In this document: positions 1 to 9,328 of the stretch, one piece after another
How positions within the stretch are numbered: position 1 is the first letter of the stretch
Layout of the letters: each line of letters begins with the position of its first letter
Origin: CAVXFB01 sp963760935
Lineage (GTDB): Bacteria > Planctomycetota > Planctomycetia > Pirellulales > Thermoguttaceae
NCBI GenBank assembly: GCA_963760935.1
Contig: CAVXFB010000007.1
Location: 186,001-250,000, forward strand
DNA length: 64,000 nt
Reading direction: 5' to 3'
Notes under the pieces: model-generated
Told to the model about the DNA's origin: nothing
The model's database searches: none
What the model saw: the letters and a program-made list of their open reading frames with translations, nothing else
Made by a program: the position numbers and the translations under genes

Positions 1-813
1 TCGAGAACGCGGCCGTGACCATGTGCAGAAACTCGGCGACCATATACATCATCAGCTTCACGCCGGCGTACTCCGTATGGTAGCCGCCAACGAGCTCCTG
101 TTCGGCCTCGGGCAGGTCGAAGGGGAGTCGGGCGGCCTCGGCAAATGACGCCACGCAAAAGACGACGAAGCCCAACGGCTGTGTGAGTACGTTCCACATG
201 CCCGTCTCGGCTTGGTTATAGATTATCGTATCGAGTCGCAACGAGCCGGAGGCGAGTACTACGCCCAGGATGCCAAGTCCCAGCGGCAATTCATACGAGA
301 TCAGTTGAGCTCCGCTTCTTACGCGCCAAGAAAGCTGTATTTGTCATTGCTGGCCCAACCACCGAGAACGACTCCGTAGACCGCGATGCTACTGACCGCG
401 AAGACATAGACCATGCCGACGTCGATTCCCGGTGCAACGATCAGTGAGATGGGCGCCTTGATTCCCCACGAGGCCGGAAAGATATCGGGAGGAATCACGC
501 TGCCGAATGGGATGACGGCGAAAATGGCGACCGCGGCCACAAAGATCGTCGTCGGAGCCACGAAATAGAGGACTTTGTCGACGTGGCTGGGCGTGAACTC
601 GGCTTTGAAGATGAACTTCACGCCGTCAGCCAGCGGTTGTCCCAACCCGAAGAGACGGACTTTTGTCAGCGGAATCCCCACCCGGTTTGGCCCGAGCCGG
701 TCCTGCACCCACGCGGCAATCCACCGCTCCAGCAGCACCAGGTATGCTGCGGCCGTCATCAGGCCCGCGATCAGCAGGGCAATCTTCAGCAACGGTTCGA
801 TGAACAACTGCAT
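1..813 (-). CDS. nuoH: NADH-quinone oxidoreductase subunit H, partial and frameshifted
   Basis: Membrane subunit of complex I that sits at the quinone site. The N-terminal half reads from an ATG at 813 and carries the family motifs RWIAAWVQDRLGPNRVG and a long hydrophobic stretch. That frame meets TAA at 319-321, immediately after the residues SFLGA. The next frame continues without interruption to the window edge with SGAQLISYELPLG and later FAEAARLPFDLPEAEQEL, both classic NuoH sequence. Restoring one base near 317-325 joins the halves. The C-terminus lies outside the window. An upstream in-frame start at 855 is possible, but 813 fits the family better. Whether the lesion is real or an assembly error cannot be decided here. 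Confidence 0.9.
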
Positions 814-876
814 AGTGGATTGGAAACTGTAAATGTTTCGCTGTTTAGCGGTCACACAGTCGGCGTCGCGACGCCA

Positions 877-2481
877 TCATGCCAATAGGTTTGAACGCAA
901 ATCAATTCCCGTGTCGGGCATCTGACCGACAGCGGCCGAAAAGTACATAATTTCGCGGGCGAGTTCCTGCAGCACAGCCGTCGCGTTATACAACCCCTTG
1001 CGTGCGCTGAGTTCCCACAAGAGGCTGCCCTCGGTGCGAACGCCGGCAGGCGGCCGGATGGCCCAACCCGCCGACTGTAGCCGATCGGACCGGTTGACGT
1101 AAGAGCCGTCGCGCTCGGCGTACGCCGCCGAAGGCAAAACGTATGTTGCCAGCGCCGACAGTGGTGACGGAAACAAATCCTGCACGACCGAAAGCTTGAG
1201 CCGTTGGAAACGCCGCGCCGTGTCTTCGTCGATCCAATCTTCCTTGTATCCGCCCGATACCCAAACCGCATCGACCGAGCCGCGGTCCAATTCAGGCAGA
1301 AATTCATCGAATGTCGTCACGCCGTGGGCAAAGTGGGCGATAATGGCTTCTACGCCGCGCCGGTTCGGGCATTTTTCGGCCGAAATCACGAAACCTTTGG
1401 GGAACCGCTCGTCGTCGCCGACCACTGGAATGCGCCGAAGAACAAGGCGAGCATTGGCATCGAGGCCGCGCACAAAGCGGCAAAGCAGGTACGCTTCTTC
1501 GACTGTGAGATGCGGTGAAACAACTACCGCCAAGTGGCCGGCTTCCTTCAAACGCTGAGTCAGTTCAGCCGGCAGCGTGGCCCAATCGAGTTCTATCCGG
1601 TTCTCCCCCTCGCGCCGAAACGGCTGGGCCAGGCGGCGTGGATCATGAACGTGCGGATAGTCGTACCGGCCGTCGTTACAGATCCACCACTGATTCACGA
1701 ACGGGTTTTCCCGGGGCTTAATCCGATAGATGCGGTCCTGGTTCTCTTCAATCCAGATCGAACAACCGGTTGCACAGCCCGTGCAAATGCCGGGGTGCCG
1801 CTTCAAAAACCATACCCGCTGCTTATACAGAAAATCCTTGTCGCCCAGGGCGCCGACAGGGCACAGGTCGACCACGTTGCCCGAGAGTTTGTTGCCTAGC
1901 GGGAATCCGGCCACGACGTCGATTTCCTCGTGCGTGCCTCGGCCGGTGACCATTAGTTCGCTGGTACCGCTGATTTCAGCAGTAAAGCGGACGCAGCGGC
2001 TGCACATTACGCAACGATCGACAAACAGCGTCACGTCGCCGAGGTCGCGACGGCGGCTGCTGAACGGCAGAAGATCGGTGCGACGATCCGTCTGGCCATA
2101 GCGGAAGTGATAATCCTGCAGTAGACACTCGCCCGCCTTGTCGCAGATAGGGCAGTCGATTGGATGCCGCATGAGCAGGTCCTCTTCGACCATGGCTCTA
2201 GCGCGTGCCACTTTTTCGCTATTGGTGACCAGCACTGTGTTGTCGGCCATCCAAGTATTGCAGGCCGGCGAAAGCTTCGGTTGCATCGCGATCTTGCCGG
2301 TCTTTGCGTTGCGCGAGCCGACTTCCACCAAACACATCCGACAACTGCCGACGACCGTCAGCCCCGGATGCCAACAGTAATATGGAATGTCGATACCGGC
2401 CAGCTTGGCAGCTTCAATGCCATTCACGCGTCGACCGCTGGGGATCTCGACTTCACGGTTGTCGATGAGGACTTTCATCAT
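877..2481 (-). CDS. nuoG: NADH-quinone oxidoreductase subunit G
   Basis: Iron-sulfur subunit of the peripheral arm of complex I. The N-terminus holds a [2Fe-2S] ferredoxin domain (Cys36, Cys47, Cys50, Cys74), then the His-Cys3 [4Fe-4S] site (His106, Cys110, Cys113, Cys119), then a four-Cys cluster site beginning VDRCVMCSRC (Cys157-163, Cys207), and a further CTGCATGC motif at about 233-240 at the entry to the molybdopterin-like domain. At 534 residues it is shorter than the 700-900 residue proteobacterial form, so much of the catalytically dead molybdopterin-oxidoreductase part is missing. It lies between nuoF and nuoH on the same strand. The gap to nuoF is about 98 bp and unusually AT-rich. 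Confidence 0.95.
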   Translation of the reverse strand: MMKVLIDNREVEIPSGRRVNGIEAAKLAGIDIPYYCWHPGLTVVGSCRMCLVEVGSRNAKTGKIAMQPKLSPACNTWMADNTVLVTNSEKVARARAMVEEDLLMRHPIDCPICDKAGECLLQDYHFRYGQTDRRTDLLPFSSRRRDLGDVTLFVDRCVMCSRCVRFTAEISGTSELMVTGRGTHEEIDVVAGFPLGNKLSGNVVDLCPVGALGDKDFLYKQRVWFLKRHPGICTGCATGCSIWIEENQDRIYRIKPRENPFVNQWWICNDGRYDYPHVHDPRRLAQPFRREGENRIELDWATLPAELTQRLKEAGHLAVVVSPHLTVEEAYLLCRFVRGLDANARLVLRRIPVVGDDERFPKGFVISAEKCPNRRGVEAIIAHFAHGVTTFDEFLPELDRGSVDAVWVSGGYKEDWIDEDTARRFQRLKLSVVQDLFPSPLSALATYVLPSAAYAERDGSYVNRSDRLQSAGWAIRPPAGVRTEGSLLWELSARKGLYNATAVLQELAREIMYFSAAVGQMPDTGIDLRSNLLA

Positions 2482-2579
2482 TGGCTGCTGTAGTGTATTG
2501 CTGCGGAGCTACAAAATTGAGAGAAGCAAATCTCATCAATTCTGCAAGTTCTTTCAATTACCGATACTCCTACCTATAT

Positions 2580-4010
2580 TTACCTGTATTGCGAATGTTC
2601 CATCGCGGCGAGTTTTGGGACCGACGGTGCAGCAATGGCCGTCCACTCGCCGGTGTCGACCGCCGGCCGGCGTCTCTCGATTGCATCGACGGGACTTGTC
2701 TCCATATACCCCGTCGGATTCGTACGCTTGATGTACTCCTCGAACTCGCCGCGAAACTTGCGGATGGCATTCTTAATTGGCCAAGCCGCCCCGTCGGCTA
2801 GTCCGCAGATCGTCGTACCCGGAATGATCCCGATCGAATCACCGATCTCCAGCAACAGATCAAGATCCTTTAGCCTTCCCCGCCCGGCCTTGATGCGTTC
2901 GAGCATAGCAACGGACCAATGCGTGCCTTCGCGGCAAGGCGTACACTGGCCGCAACTCTCATGAGCGAAGAAGCGGCAACTGTTGTGCAAAAAGTCGATC
3001 ATCGAATACGTTTCGTCGAGCACAATGGCGCAGGCCGTACCCAATCCCAGGCAGCCGACTCGCATGGGCGCCGAGAAATCCAACGGCGTGTCGAACTCTG
3101 CCTCGGTCATCAGGCCAGTGCTCAGTCCGCCCGGCACGACGGCTTTGGCCTTGCGCCCCTTGCGTACACCGCCGCCAAACTCCTCGACGAGCTGGCGCAC
3201 AGTGATGCCTAGCGGCGCCTCGTAGCAGCCGGGGCGATTGACGTGGCCGCTAAGCCCGTACAGTTTCGGGCCGAAGCTGCCCGGATCGCGGGGATTGTTC
3301 GGCTCGGGCGGTACGCCCATCGATCGGAACCAATCAACGCCGCGATCGATGATATGCTTCACGCAGGCCAATGTTTCGACGTTGTTGACCACTGTCGGCT
3401 TGCGGAACAGCCCTTCGACCGCGGGAAACGGCGGTTTGATCCGCGGCCAGGCCCGCTTGCCTTCAAGGCTTTCGATCAAGCCCGTCTCTTCGCCGCAGAC
3501 ATAGGCCCCCGCACCGCGGTGAATATAGACGTCTAACGAGAAATCGCTGCCACGAATATTCTTCCCCAGGTATCCCGCCGCGTAGCATTCGTCAATAGCG
3601 GCCTGCATTCGGCTGCGCGAGCGGGCGTATTCATAACGAAGATAGATGTAGGCCGTAGTTGCCCGGGTAGCAAAACAACTGATAATAATGCCTTCCACGA
3701 CCTGATGCGGATCGAGTTCCATCTGGACACGATTGACGAACGTGCCCGGCTCGCTCTCATCGGCGTTGACGCAGAAGTAGATCGGCCCCGGATGGCCCTC
3801 CGGCAAAAAGGACCACTTCAGGCCGGTCGGAAAACCTGCCCCGCCTCGGCCTCGCAATCCGCTCGCCTTCACCATGTCGACCACGCTCTTGGAGCTCATC
3901 TCCTTCAGCACACGGCGCAACCCCCGGTAGCCGCCACCAGCCTCATAGACCGGTAGGGTATGACTTTGCTTTTTGGCGACGTTGGCTAACAGGACGGGTT
4001 CGTAGTGCAT
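2580..4010 (-). CDS. nuoF: NADH-quinone oxidoreductase subunit F
   Basis: NADH- and FMN-binding subunit of complex I, the electron entry point. The glycine-rich FMN/NADH loop GRGGAGFPTGLKW lies at residues 54-66, the second nucleotide-binding stretch GAGAYVCGEETGLIESLEG near 167-184, and the N3 [4Fe-4S] ligands are Cys353, Cys356 and Cys359 in ESCGQCTPCREG plus Cys402. The length of 476 residues is slightly long, with a short Pro/Ala-containing tail beyond the usual end. It is followed by nuoG and preceded by nuoE, with 31 bp between them. Confidence 0.97.
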   Translation of the reverse strand: MHYEPVLLANVAKKQSHTLPVYEAGGGYRGLRRVLKEMSSKSVVDMVKASGLRGRGGAGFPTGLKWSFLPEGHPGPIYFCVNADESEPGTFVNRVQMELDPHQVVEGIIISCFATRATTAYIYLRYEYARSRSRMQAAIDECYAAGYLGKNIRGSDFSLDVYIHRGAGAYVCGEETGLIESLEGKRAWPRIKPPFPAVEGLFRKPTVVNNVETLACVKHIIDRGVDWFRSMGVPPEPNNPRDPGSFGPKLYGLSGHVNRPGCYEAPLGITVRQLVEEFGGGVRKGRKAKAVVPGGLSTGLMTEAEFDTPLDFSAPMRVGCLGLGTACAIVLDETYSMIDFLHNSCRFFAHESCGQCTPCREGTHWSVAMLERIKAGRGRLKDLDLLLEIGDSIGIIPGTTICGLADGAAWPIKNAIRKFRGEFEEYIKRTNPTGYMETSPVDAIERRRPAVDTGEWTAIAAPSVPKLAAMEHSQYR

Positions 4011-4041
4011 TTTGTCAGTTGGCGACTCTGTGGCTGTAGGC

Positions 4042-4527
4042 TCAGGACGATGGATTCTCCCACTCCGCCACTAATTCATCGATCTTTTCCTTGGTCATGT
4101 TCTCATACACCTCGTCGTTCACCAGAATTGTCGGCGCGGCGTCGCAGGTGCCCAGGCATTCGGCAAAGTCGATGGTCACGCGGCCGTCCGGCGTCGTTTC
4201 GCCAGGCTGGATGCCAAGCTTCTCGCAGAGATATCGGAGCAACTCTTCGCCCTCGTTGGCCGCGCAACTGATCGAGCGACATACCCGGACTTGGTATTGC
4301 CCGTGCGGCTTGTCCTGCTTGAAGAAGCCATAAAAACTCAGCGTATCTTGCACCTGGGCCGGCGCCAGTTCCAGTATGCCCGCAAGCTCAACAACCGCTT
4401 CCGGCGGCACATAGCCCAACCGTTCGTTGACCAGATGCAGCGCCGGCAACGTAACCGCTTGCCGCGTCGGATATCGCGGGAAGTAGGCCTGTATTTCTTT
4501 GCGTAGACTTTCGTCGAGCACGGGCAT
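4042..4527 (-). CDS. nuoE: NADH-quinone oxidoreductase subunit E
   Basis: Small [2Fe-2S] thioredoxin-fold subunit of the NADH module. The ligand pattern is present as VCRSISCAANEGEE (Cys-x4-Cys) and ECLGTCDAAP (Cys-x3-Cys). I chose the ATG at 4527 (protein begins MPVLDESLRKEI) over an upstream in-frame ATG at 4566. The later start gives the usual family N-terminus, and the earlier one would lie inside nuoD, which ends at 4544. The protein from this start is about 161 residues. Confidence 0.95.
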   Translation of the reverse strand: MPVLDESLRKEIQAYFPRYPTRQAVTLPALHLVNERLGYVPPEAVVELAGILELAPAQVQDTLSFYGFFKQDKPHGQYQVRVCRSISCAANEGEELLRYLCEKLGIQPGETTPDGRVTIDFAECLGTCDAAPTILVNDEVYENMTKEKIDELVAEWENPSS

Positions 4528-4543
4528 AATGGGGGTCCCTTCG

Positions 4544-5770
4544 CTACCGATCCAACTCGGCCGCAATGATATTGAGACTGCCGAGCACGGCCACGATGTC
4601 GCTGAGTGTGTGGCCGCGGATCAAATATGGAAAGAGGGCAAAATGTATAAACGAAGGCGGCCGCGTTCTTGCGCGATATGCTGTGTTGCTGCCATCGCCA
4701 ACGATGTAGAATCCCAACTCCCCATTGGGCGCCTCCGTGGCAAAATACACTTCTTCGCATGGAGTCGGGAAGCCGCGATTGGTCATCGTTAACTCGAAAT
4801 GGGTAATCAACCCTTCGATCGTGGAAAAAACGACGCCCTTTGCCGGTAGGATCGCGCGGGCATCGTCGCCAACGTTGACCGGTCCGCCGGGCAGGTTCTC
4901 GATCGCCTGATGCAGGATCTTGATGCTCTCACGCATCTCGTACATGCGGACAAGGTATCGGGCAAAGCAATCGCCGGAGGTGGCGCAGCAAATATTGAAA
5001 TCAAAGTCGCTATAGGACAGATATGGCTCATCCTTCCGTAAGTCGCGAAGCACGCCGCTTGCCCGAGCGACCGGCCCGCTGCAACTGCGGTTAATCGCCT
5101 CCGCTTTGCTCAGCACGCCGACGCCACGTGTACGATCGATGAAGATGCGGTTGCGATTCAGCAGTTGCTCCATATCGCCAAGCGCTTGCGGGATTTGCTT
5201 GAGGAAGTCGCGGATCATCTGGATGGCCTTGGGCGAGATGTCATACATCATTCCGCCGACTCGCGTGTAGCTATGGGTAAACCGGGCCCCGCAAAGGGCC
5301 TCGAATATATCGTTGATTTGCTCCCGAGGATTGAAGGCGTAAATGAAGTGCGTAAAGGCGCCCGTGTCGAGGCCCATCGCACCGAGGCATAACAGATGAT
5401 CGAGCAGTCGCGACAGTTCCGCCGCGATAACGCGCATGTACTTGCAGCGGGGCGTCAGCTCAATGCCCAGCAGTTTCTCGACAGCCATGTGCCAGCCGAC
5501 ATTGTTCGCGGCCGGCGATATGTAGTTCATTCGATCCGTGATTGTGACGTATTGGTTATAGTCGAGGTGCTCGCCCAGCTTTTCAAAGCCCGAGTGCAGG
5601 TAGCCGATGTCGGGAATGGCCTCGACAACCGTCTCGCCATCTAGCTTCAACAACAGCCGCATCGTGGTGTGCGTAGCCGGATGCTGCGGACCGAAGTTCA
5701 TCGTCCACAAGTACGGCTGCGGCTCATCACGGGCGTGATCGCCAAGCGGTTCGACTCGGGTTAAAGGCAT
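4544..5770 (-). CDS. nuoD: NADH-quinone oxidoreductase subunit D
   Basis: 49-kDa-type subunit of complex I that forms the quinone pocket with NuoB and derives from the hydrogenase large subunit. It has the signature NFGPQHPATHTTMRL near residue 25, GYLHSGFEKL and the C-terminal SLNIIAAELDR, where the conserved Asp-Arg end is intact. At 408 residues it is full length. NuoC and NuoD are encoded separately here, unlike the NuoCD fusion of enterobacteria. A gap of 49 bp separates it from nuoC. Confidence 0.97.
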   Translation of the reverse strand: MPLTRVEPLGDHARDEPQPYLWTMNFGPQHPATHTTMRLLLKLDGETVVEAIPDIGYLHSGFEKLGEHLDYNQYVTITDRMNYISPAANNVGWHMAVEKLLGIELTPRCKYMRVIAAELSRLLDHLLCLGAMGLDTGAFTHFIYAFNPREQINDIFEALCGARFTHSYTRVGGMMYDISPKAIQMIRDFLKQIPQALGDMEQLLNRNRIFIDRTRGVGVLSKAEAINRSCSGPVARASGVLRDLRKDEPYLSYSDFDFNICCATSGDCFARYLVRMYEMRESIKILHQAIENLPGGPVNVGDDARAILPAKGVVFSTIEGLITHFELTMTNRGFPTPCEEVYFATEAPNGELGFYIVGDGSNTAYRARTRPPSFIHFALFPYLIRGHTLSDIVAVLGSLNIIAAELDR

Positions 5771-5819
5771 TGATCGAAAATAGGTGTTGAATGTTGACCG
5801 ATATGGGACGTGTTACAGT

Positions 5820-6317
5820 TCATCTTTCGGCTCGCGTGATCACGGGAAAGTTGTGCCGCTCACCGCGACCTTGCAAAGGGTAGTCCTTCCGCAACGGATG
5901 GGCCGTGAACTCTTCGGGCAAAACGATCCGCCGCAGTTCGGGATGGCCGGCGAAGTGAATGCCAAAGAGGTCCCATACTTCGCGTTCCAACCAGTTGGCG
6001 CCTTGCCACAGCCCAACCACCGACGGCACCGTCGGTTCGGGATCGTTGACAAAACATCGGACCGTCAGTCGCTGGTTGGCCTCCGTATTAGTCAGCAAAT
6101 AGACCAAGCCAAACCGATCCTTGGCGTCCCGATAGTTCAAGTAATCGACGCACGTCACGTCAACCAGCAGATCGAAGCCAAGCTGATCCTTCAGCATCGC
6201 AAGCGATTCATACAACGATTCGACGGGCACGATAAGCCGCGTCCGGTCGCGAAACTCGCTCACGGCCGCGCTCGGAAACGCCGCTCGGAATTGCTCGATG
6301 ATCTTCGGATCGGTCAT
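5820..6317 (-). CDS. nuoC: NADH-quinone oxidoreductase subunit C
   Basis: 30-kDa-type subunit of complex I in the connecting module. The family signature is present near residues 112-130 as EREVWDLFGIHFAGHPELRR, followed by the conserved HPLRKDYPL. At 165 residues it is at the short end of the normal range. It is separated from nuoB, its usual neighbour, by the aldo/keto reductase gene at 6393-7394. Confidence 0.96.
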   Translation of the reverse strand: MTDPKIIEQFRAAFPSAAVSEFRDRTRLIVPVESLYESLAMLKDQLGFDLLVDVTCVDYLNYRDAKDRFGLVYLLTNTEANQRLTVRCFVNDPEPTVPSVVGLWQGANWLEREVWDLFGIHFAGHPELRRIVLPEEFTAHPLRKDYPLQGRGERHNFPVITRAER

Positions 6318-6392
6318 GGGTGACGGCTCGGGTGCGAATTCAAGCTCTAGGGCCCGCCGTAGTGGCGGCCATACGACTGATAGTGCGGTTTT

Positions 6393-7394
6393 CTACTCCG
6401 TCTTATCGATCATCTGCATCCCTTCAGGGTGATAGCGTGCTCCGGCCGTTTCGAACTCGCCGAGCACTTCATCGATCGCCGACCATGCCGACTCGGGCAA
6501 GTCCAAGTCGACTGCCTGCGCGTTTTCTTCGAGATACTGCTCATGCCTTGTGCCGGGAATCGGCACGATGTCGTCGCCGCGTCGCAGCAGCCAAGCAAGT
6601 GCCACCTGGGCCGGCGTAGCGCCTTGGGCGGCGGCAATCCGCTTCACCTCGTCGACAAGCCTCATATTGCGGGCGAAGTTGTCTCCTTGGAACCGAGGCT
6701 GATTCCGACGCCAATCCAACGGCGCTAAATCGTCGATGCTCTTGATGCGTCCGGTCAGAAAACCGCGGCCAACGGGGCTATACGCTACAAAGCCGATGCC
6801 AAGCTCGCGGAGCGTGGGAAGCACCCTTTCCTCAACGTCGCACTCCCACAGCGAATATTCGGACTGGATAGCGCTCAGAGGGTGGACAGCGTGCGCCCGG
6901 CGAATTGTGCCCGGCCCAACCTCCGAAAGCCCCAGGTATCGCACCTTGCCGGCCGCCACCAACTCCGCCATGGCGCCGATGGTGTCTTCGATGGGGACCT
7001 TTGGGTCAAGTCGGTGCTGGTAGTAGAGGTCGATATAGTCGGTTCCCAGCCGTCGTAGCGAGCCGTCAATTGTGTGTTTCACATGGGCGGGGCTACTGTC
7101 CAACTCGAACATCTGACCATCGGGACGAAAACGGAAAGCGAACTTGGTGGCGATGATGACGTTTTGGCGGCGCTGCCCTTTCAACACCCGACCGAGCAGT
7201 TCCTCATTGGTGAATGGCCCATACATCTCGGCCGTGTCCCAAAAATTGACGCCAAGTTCAATCGCATGGCTCATGACGCGCACCGATTCCGGCTCATTGC
7301 TTGGCCCATAGGCCCACGACATGCCCATGCAACCCAGTCCGATGGCCGAAACTTCGAGACCTTGCCGGCCCAGTTTTCGCTTGTCCATGCTCAT
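6393..7394 (-). CDS. aldo/keto reductase inside the nuo operon
   Basis: NAD(P)H-dependent carbonyl reductase of the aldo/keto reductase superfamily (TIM barrel). The catalytic tetrad can be seen: Asp and Tyr in FWDTAEMYG, Lys in IIATKFAF and His in YYQHRLDP. The C-terminal cofactor motif IVPIPGTRH is also present. At 333 residues it is normal length and resembles the YajO/Tas-like group, but the substrate cannot be predicted. It lies on the same strand between nuoC and nuoB, 18 bp downstream of nuoB, so it is probably co-transcribed with complex I although it is not a complex I subunit. Base composition looks like that of its neighbours. Confidence 0.93.
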   Translation of the reverse strand: MSMDKRKLGRQGLEVSAIGLGCMGMSWAYGPSNEPESVRVMSHAIELGVNFWDTAEMYGPFTNEELLGRVLKGQRRQNVIIATKFAFRFRPDGQMFELDSSPAHVKHTIDGSLRRLGTDYIDLYYQHRLDPKVPIEDTIGAMAELVAAGKVRYLGLSEVGPGTIRRAHAVHPLSAIQSEYSLWECDVEERVLPTLRELGIGFVAYSPVGRGFLTGRIKSIDDLAPLDWRRNQPRFQGDNFARNMRLVDEVKRIAAAQGATPAQVALAWLLRRGDDIVPIPGTRHEQYLEENAQAVDLDLPESAWSAIDEVLGEFETAGARYHPEGMQMIDKTE

Positions 7395-7412
7395 TTTCCT
7401 TTACGCCGGCCC

Positions 7413-7940
7413 CTACGGCTCTTGCAACGCCCGCTTAGGCTGTTGTCGCGAGGCAGCGCGGAACTCGCGGCCGTAGACTGTCCCCTCCCGCTGAATCTTC
7501 TCTTGCAGATCGATGATCGACTGAATCAATTGCTCCGGCCGCGGGGGGCAACCAGGAGCGTACATATCGACCGGCATGAAACGATCGATCCCTTGGACCA
7601 CGCAATATGTGTCAAACACTCCACCGGTCGAAGCGCATGCTCCCATCGAAATGCACCACTTTGGTTCCGGCATCTGCTGCCAGATGCGCTGCAATACGGG
7701 GAGCATCTTCATCACGACCCGGCCTGCGACAATCATCAAGTCGCATTGCCGCGGGCTGAAACGGAAAACCTCGGCTCCAAACCGTGCGATGTCGTGTCGG
7801 CTGGCGCCCGTCGCCATCAATTCGATCCCGCAACACGCCGTGGCGAACGGCATGGGCCACAAACTGTTCTTCCGACACCAACTGACCAGTTCGTCCAGCT
7901 TTGTAACGGCCACGTTTTCGGGGAGCTCCACTATCGCCAC
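7413..7940 (-). CDS. nuoB: NADH-quinone oxidoreductase subunit B
   Basis: Subunit carrying the terminal N2 [4Fe-4S] cluster that reduces quinone. All four ligands are visible: the adjacent Cys36-Cys37 in ATACCGIE, Cys102 in MGACASTGG and Cys131 in APGCPPRPE. At 175 residues it is normal length. Its start overlaps the end of nuoA by 10 bp, which suggests translational coupling. Confidence 0.97.
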   Translation of the reverse strand: MAIVELPENVAVTKLDELVSWCRKNSLWPMPFATACCGIELMATGASRHDIARFGAEVFRFSPRQCDLMIVAGRVVMKMLPVLQRIWQQMPEPKWCISMGACASTGGVFDTYCVVQGIDRFMPVDMYAPGCPPRPEQLIQSIIDLQEKIQREGTVYGREFRAASRQQPKRALQEP

Positions 7941-8434
7941 CGGAATACCCCCTTGCGCCAGTCGTATACGAACCCGAGCGTCAACAAAAGGAGAAACGTC
8001 ATCACGCCGCCAAAGACAATGTCGCGACTTCCGACTTCTCCAGCGGCAACCGCGGCATCAATGCCCACCGAGGGCGCTGGCAAAGGGTGGTTGGGGCCGG
8101 AGATTCCGCCGTTGGCTTGCCCAAGAGTATCCTCGGTAGAGCTCGACACACCAGCCATGGCAACCGGCGCCAATGCCGGTCGCGATGCCACCGCCCATGG
8201 GTACAGGAACAACAGCTCGACGTCAAACACCAAAAACGCAATTGCCACCAGATGGAAGCGAACGTCGAACCGTCGGCGCGTATCATGGATCGGATCCATG
8301 CCGCTTTCGTACGGCATCCGCTTGACATTCCCCGATCGGCCCGGGTTGGCAACCTCCGAAATAACCAGAAGCGCAAGGCCCAAGCCGACCATGCAGAGCA
8401 CAAACAGAAAAATGGGCACAAAGTTCCACTGCAT
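7931..8434 (-). CDS. nuoA: NADH-quinone oxidoreductase subunit A, with an inserted loop
   Basis: Three-helix membrane subunit of complex I and first gene of the operon. The conserved parts are YESGMDPI, RRRFDVRFHLVAIAFLVFDV and the last helix ending in FVYDWRKGVFRW. About 40 extra residues, rich in Ser, Gly and Pro, lie between the second and third helices, where most NuoA proteins have a short loop. I chose the ATG at 8434 because AAGGA precedes it by about 10 bases. An upstream in-frame start at 8476 would add 14 residues. No other recognisable gene precedes it for about 200 bp, so the operon promoter is probably there. Confidence 0.93.
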   Translation of the reverse strand: MQWNFVPIFLFVLCMVGLGLALLVISEVANPGRSGNVKRMPYESGMDPIHDTRRRFDVRFHLVAIAFLVFDVELLFLYPWAVASRPALAPVAMAGVSSSTEDTLGQANGGISGPNHPLPAPSVGIDAAVAAGEVGSRDIVFGGVMTFLLLLTLGFVYDWRKGVFRWR

Positions 8435-8639
8435 CCGGCAACGTTCCTTCCTAGCGTCGAAGCCTACGCGTGCCACATTCTATGGGGGCCATCCGGGCCG
8501 GTCAACGCGTATTGACACCACCCGTTCGACGAGTAGAAAAACCGGAGCGGACAGGTTGCGAGAAACCAGATCTAGATACGGCGGTGCGCCCTCGGTCGAC
8601 CGCCCCGGAATCCCCACCTCTCGGAGGAAATGCCCGCAA

Positions 8640-9305
8640 CTACCGCAGGCAATCGGCCTCCAGCGTATAGGGCATACCGTCCGGGTCGTGCGGATCGACC
8701 TGAAAACGACCGCCCACGCCCACAAGGTTGGTGGTGAAGAAGGTCTGCAAATCGCCCTGCAACACGACGCGAATCATCTGTGTTGGCTTGGGATTCGGTA
8801 CGCAGAACGGGCACTCGCCGCTGTTGGGGGAAATAACGAACTCTTTGATGCCACTTTGCTGACGCCGCGGTCGCATGTAGCCCTTCACGAAGATGCGATG
8901 ATCCTGCAAATCGAGGGCCGTTTGCGGAATCGGCTCCGCCGGGGCATTCGGATCGGGTTGAAGCACGTCCCATTGCAAGAACTGGTAGCCGCTCGGAATC
9001 CGATGCACGTCGTACCAGTGCCAACCAGAACCCAGCACCCACAGTCCAATTGACAGCGACATCCCGACCTTGGCCAGCCCCATTCCCGTCCACTGATCCG
9101 ACGCATCGCGGATTTGGCGCAGTGCCCGCCAGCCCAGCCAAAGTCCCAAAATCGGCACCATGGCCAAGTACCAGGAAAACGCTGTAACGATCGAGGCGGC
9201 CCCCAGTACCACGCTTAGCACGGCCTGCGGACACAGCGCGCGATACGGCGCCGCCGCTTCCAGTGCGTCAATTTCTTCGGAGCCTAATTCACTTGGCAAC
9301 GCCAT
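8640..9305 (-). CDS. membrane protein with DUF3299-like C-terminal domain
   Basis: 221 residues. The N-terminal third has hydrophobic segments around residues 27-45 and 75-95 and resembles DUF4190-type membrane regions. The C-terminal part, from about residue 105, resembles DUF3299, with a core of the type DLQDHRIFVKGYM followed by GECPFCVPNPKP. The molecular function is unknown. It ends the same minus-strand run as the ABC permease and ATPase genes (24 bp from the permease). DUF3299 proteins are often encoded with such transporters, so it is probably an accessory component. Confidence 0.75.
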   Translation of the reverse strand: MALPSELGSEEIDALEAAAPYRALCPQAVLSVVLGAASIVTAFSWYLAMVPILGLWLGWRALRQIRDASDQWTGMGLAKVGMSLSIGLWVLGSGWHWYDVHRIPSGYQFLQWDVLQPDPNAPAEPIPQTALDLQDHRIFVKGYMRPRRQQSGIKEFVISPNSGECPFCVPNPKPTQMIRVVLQGDLQTFFTTNLVGVGGRFQVDPHDPDGMPYTLEADCLR

Positions 9306-9328
9306 GTGTTGCTAAATCTCCCATATCG

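Noticed and set aside
7074..9053. A 659-codon open frame on the plus strand opposite nuoB, nuoA and the DUF3299-like gene
   Set aside because: It lies antisense to well-supported genes, has no family motifs and low-quality composition; long antisense frames are expected in GC-rich DNA.
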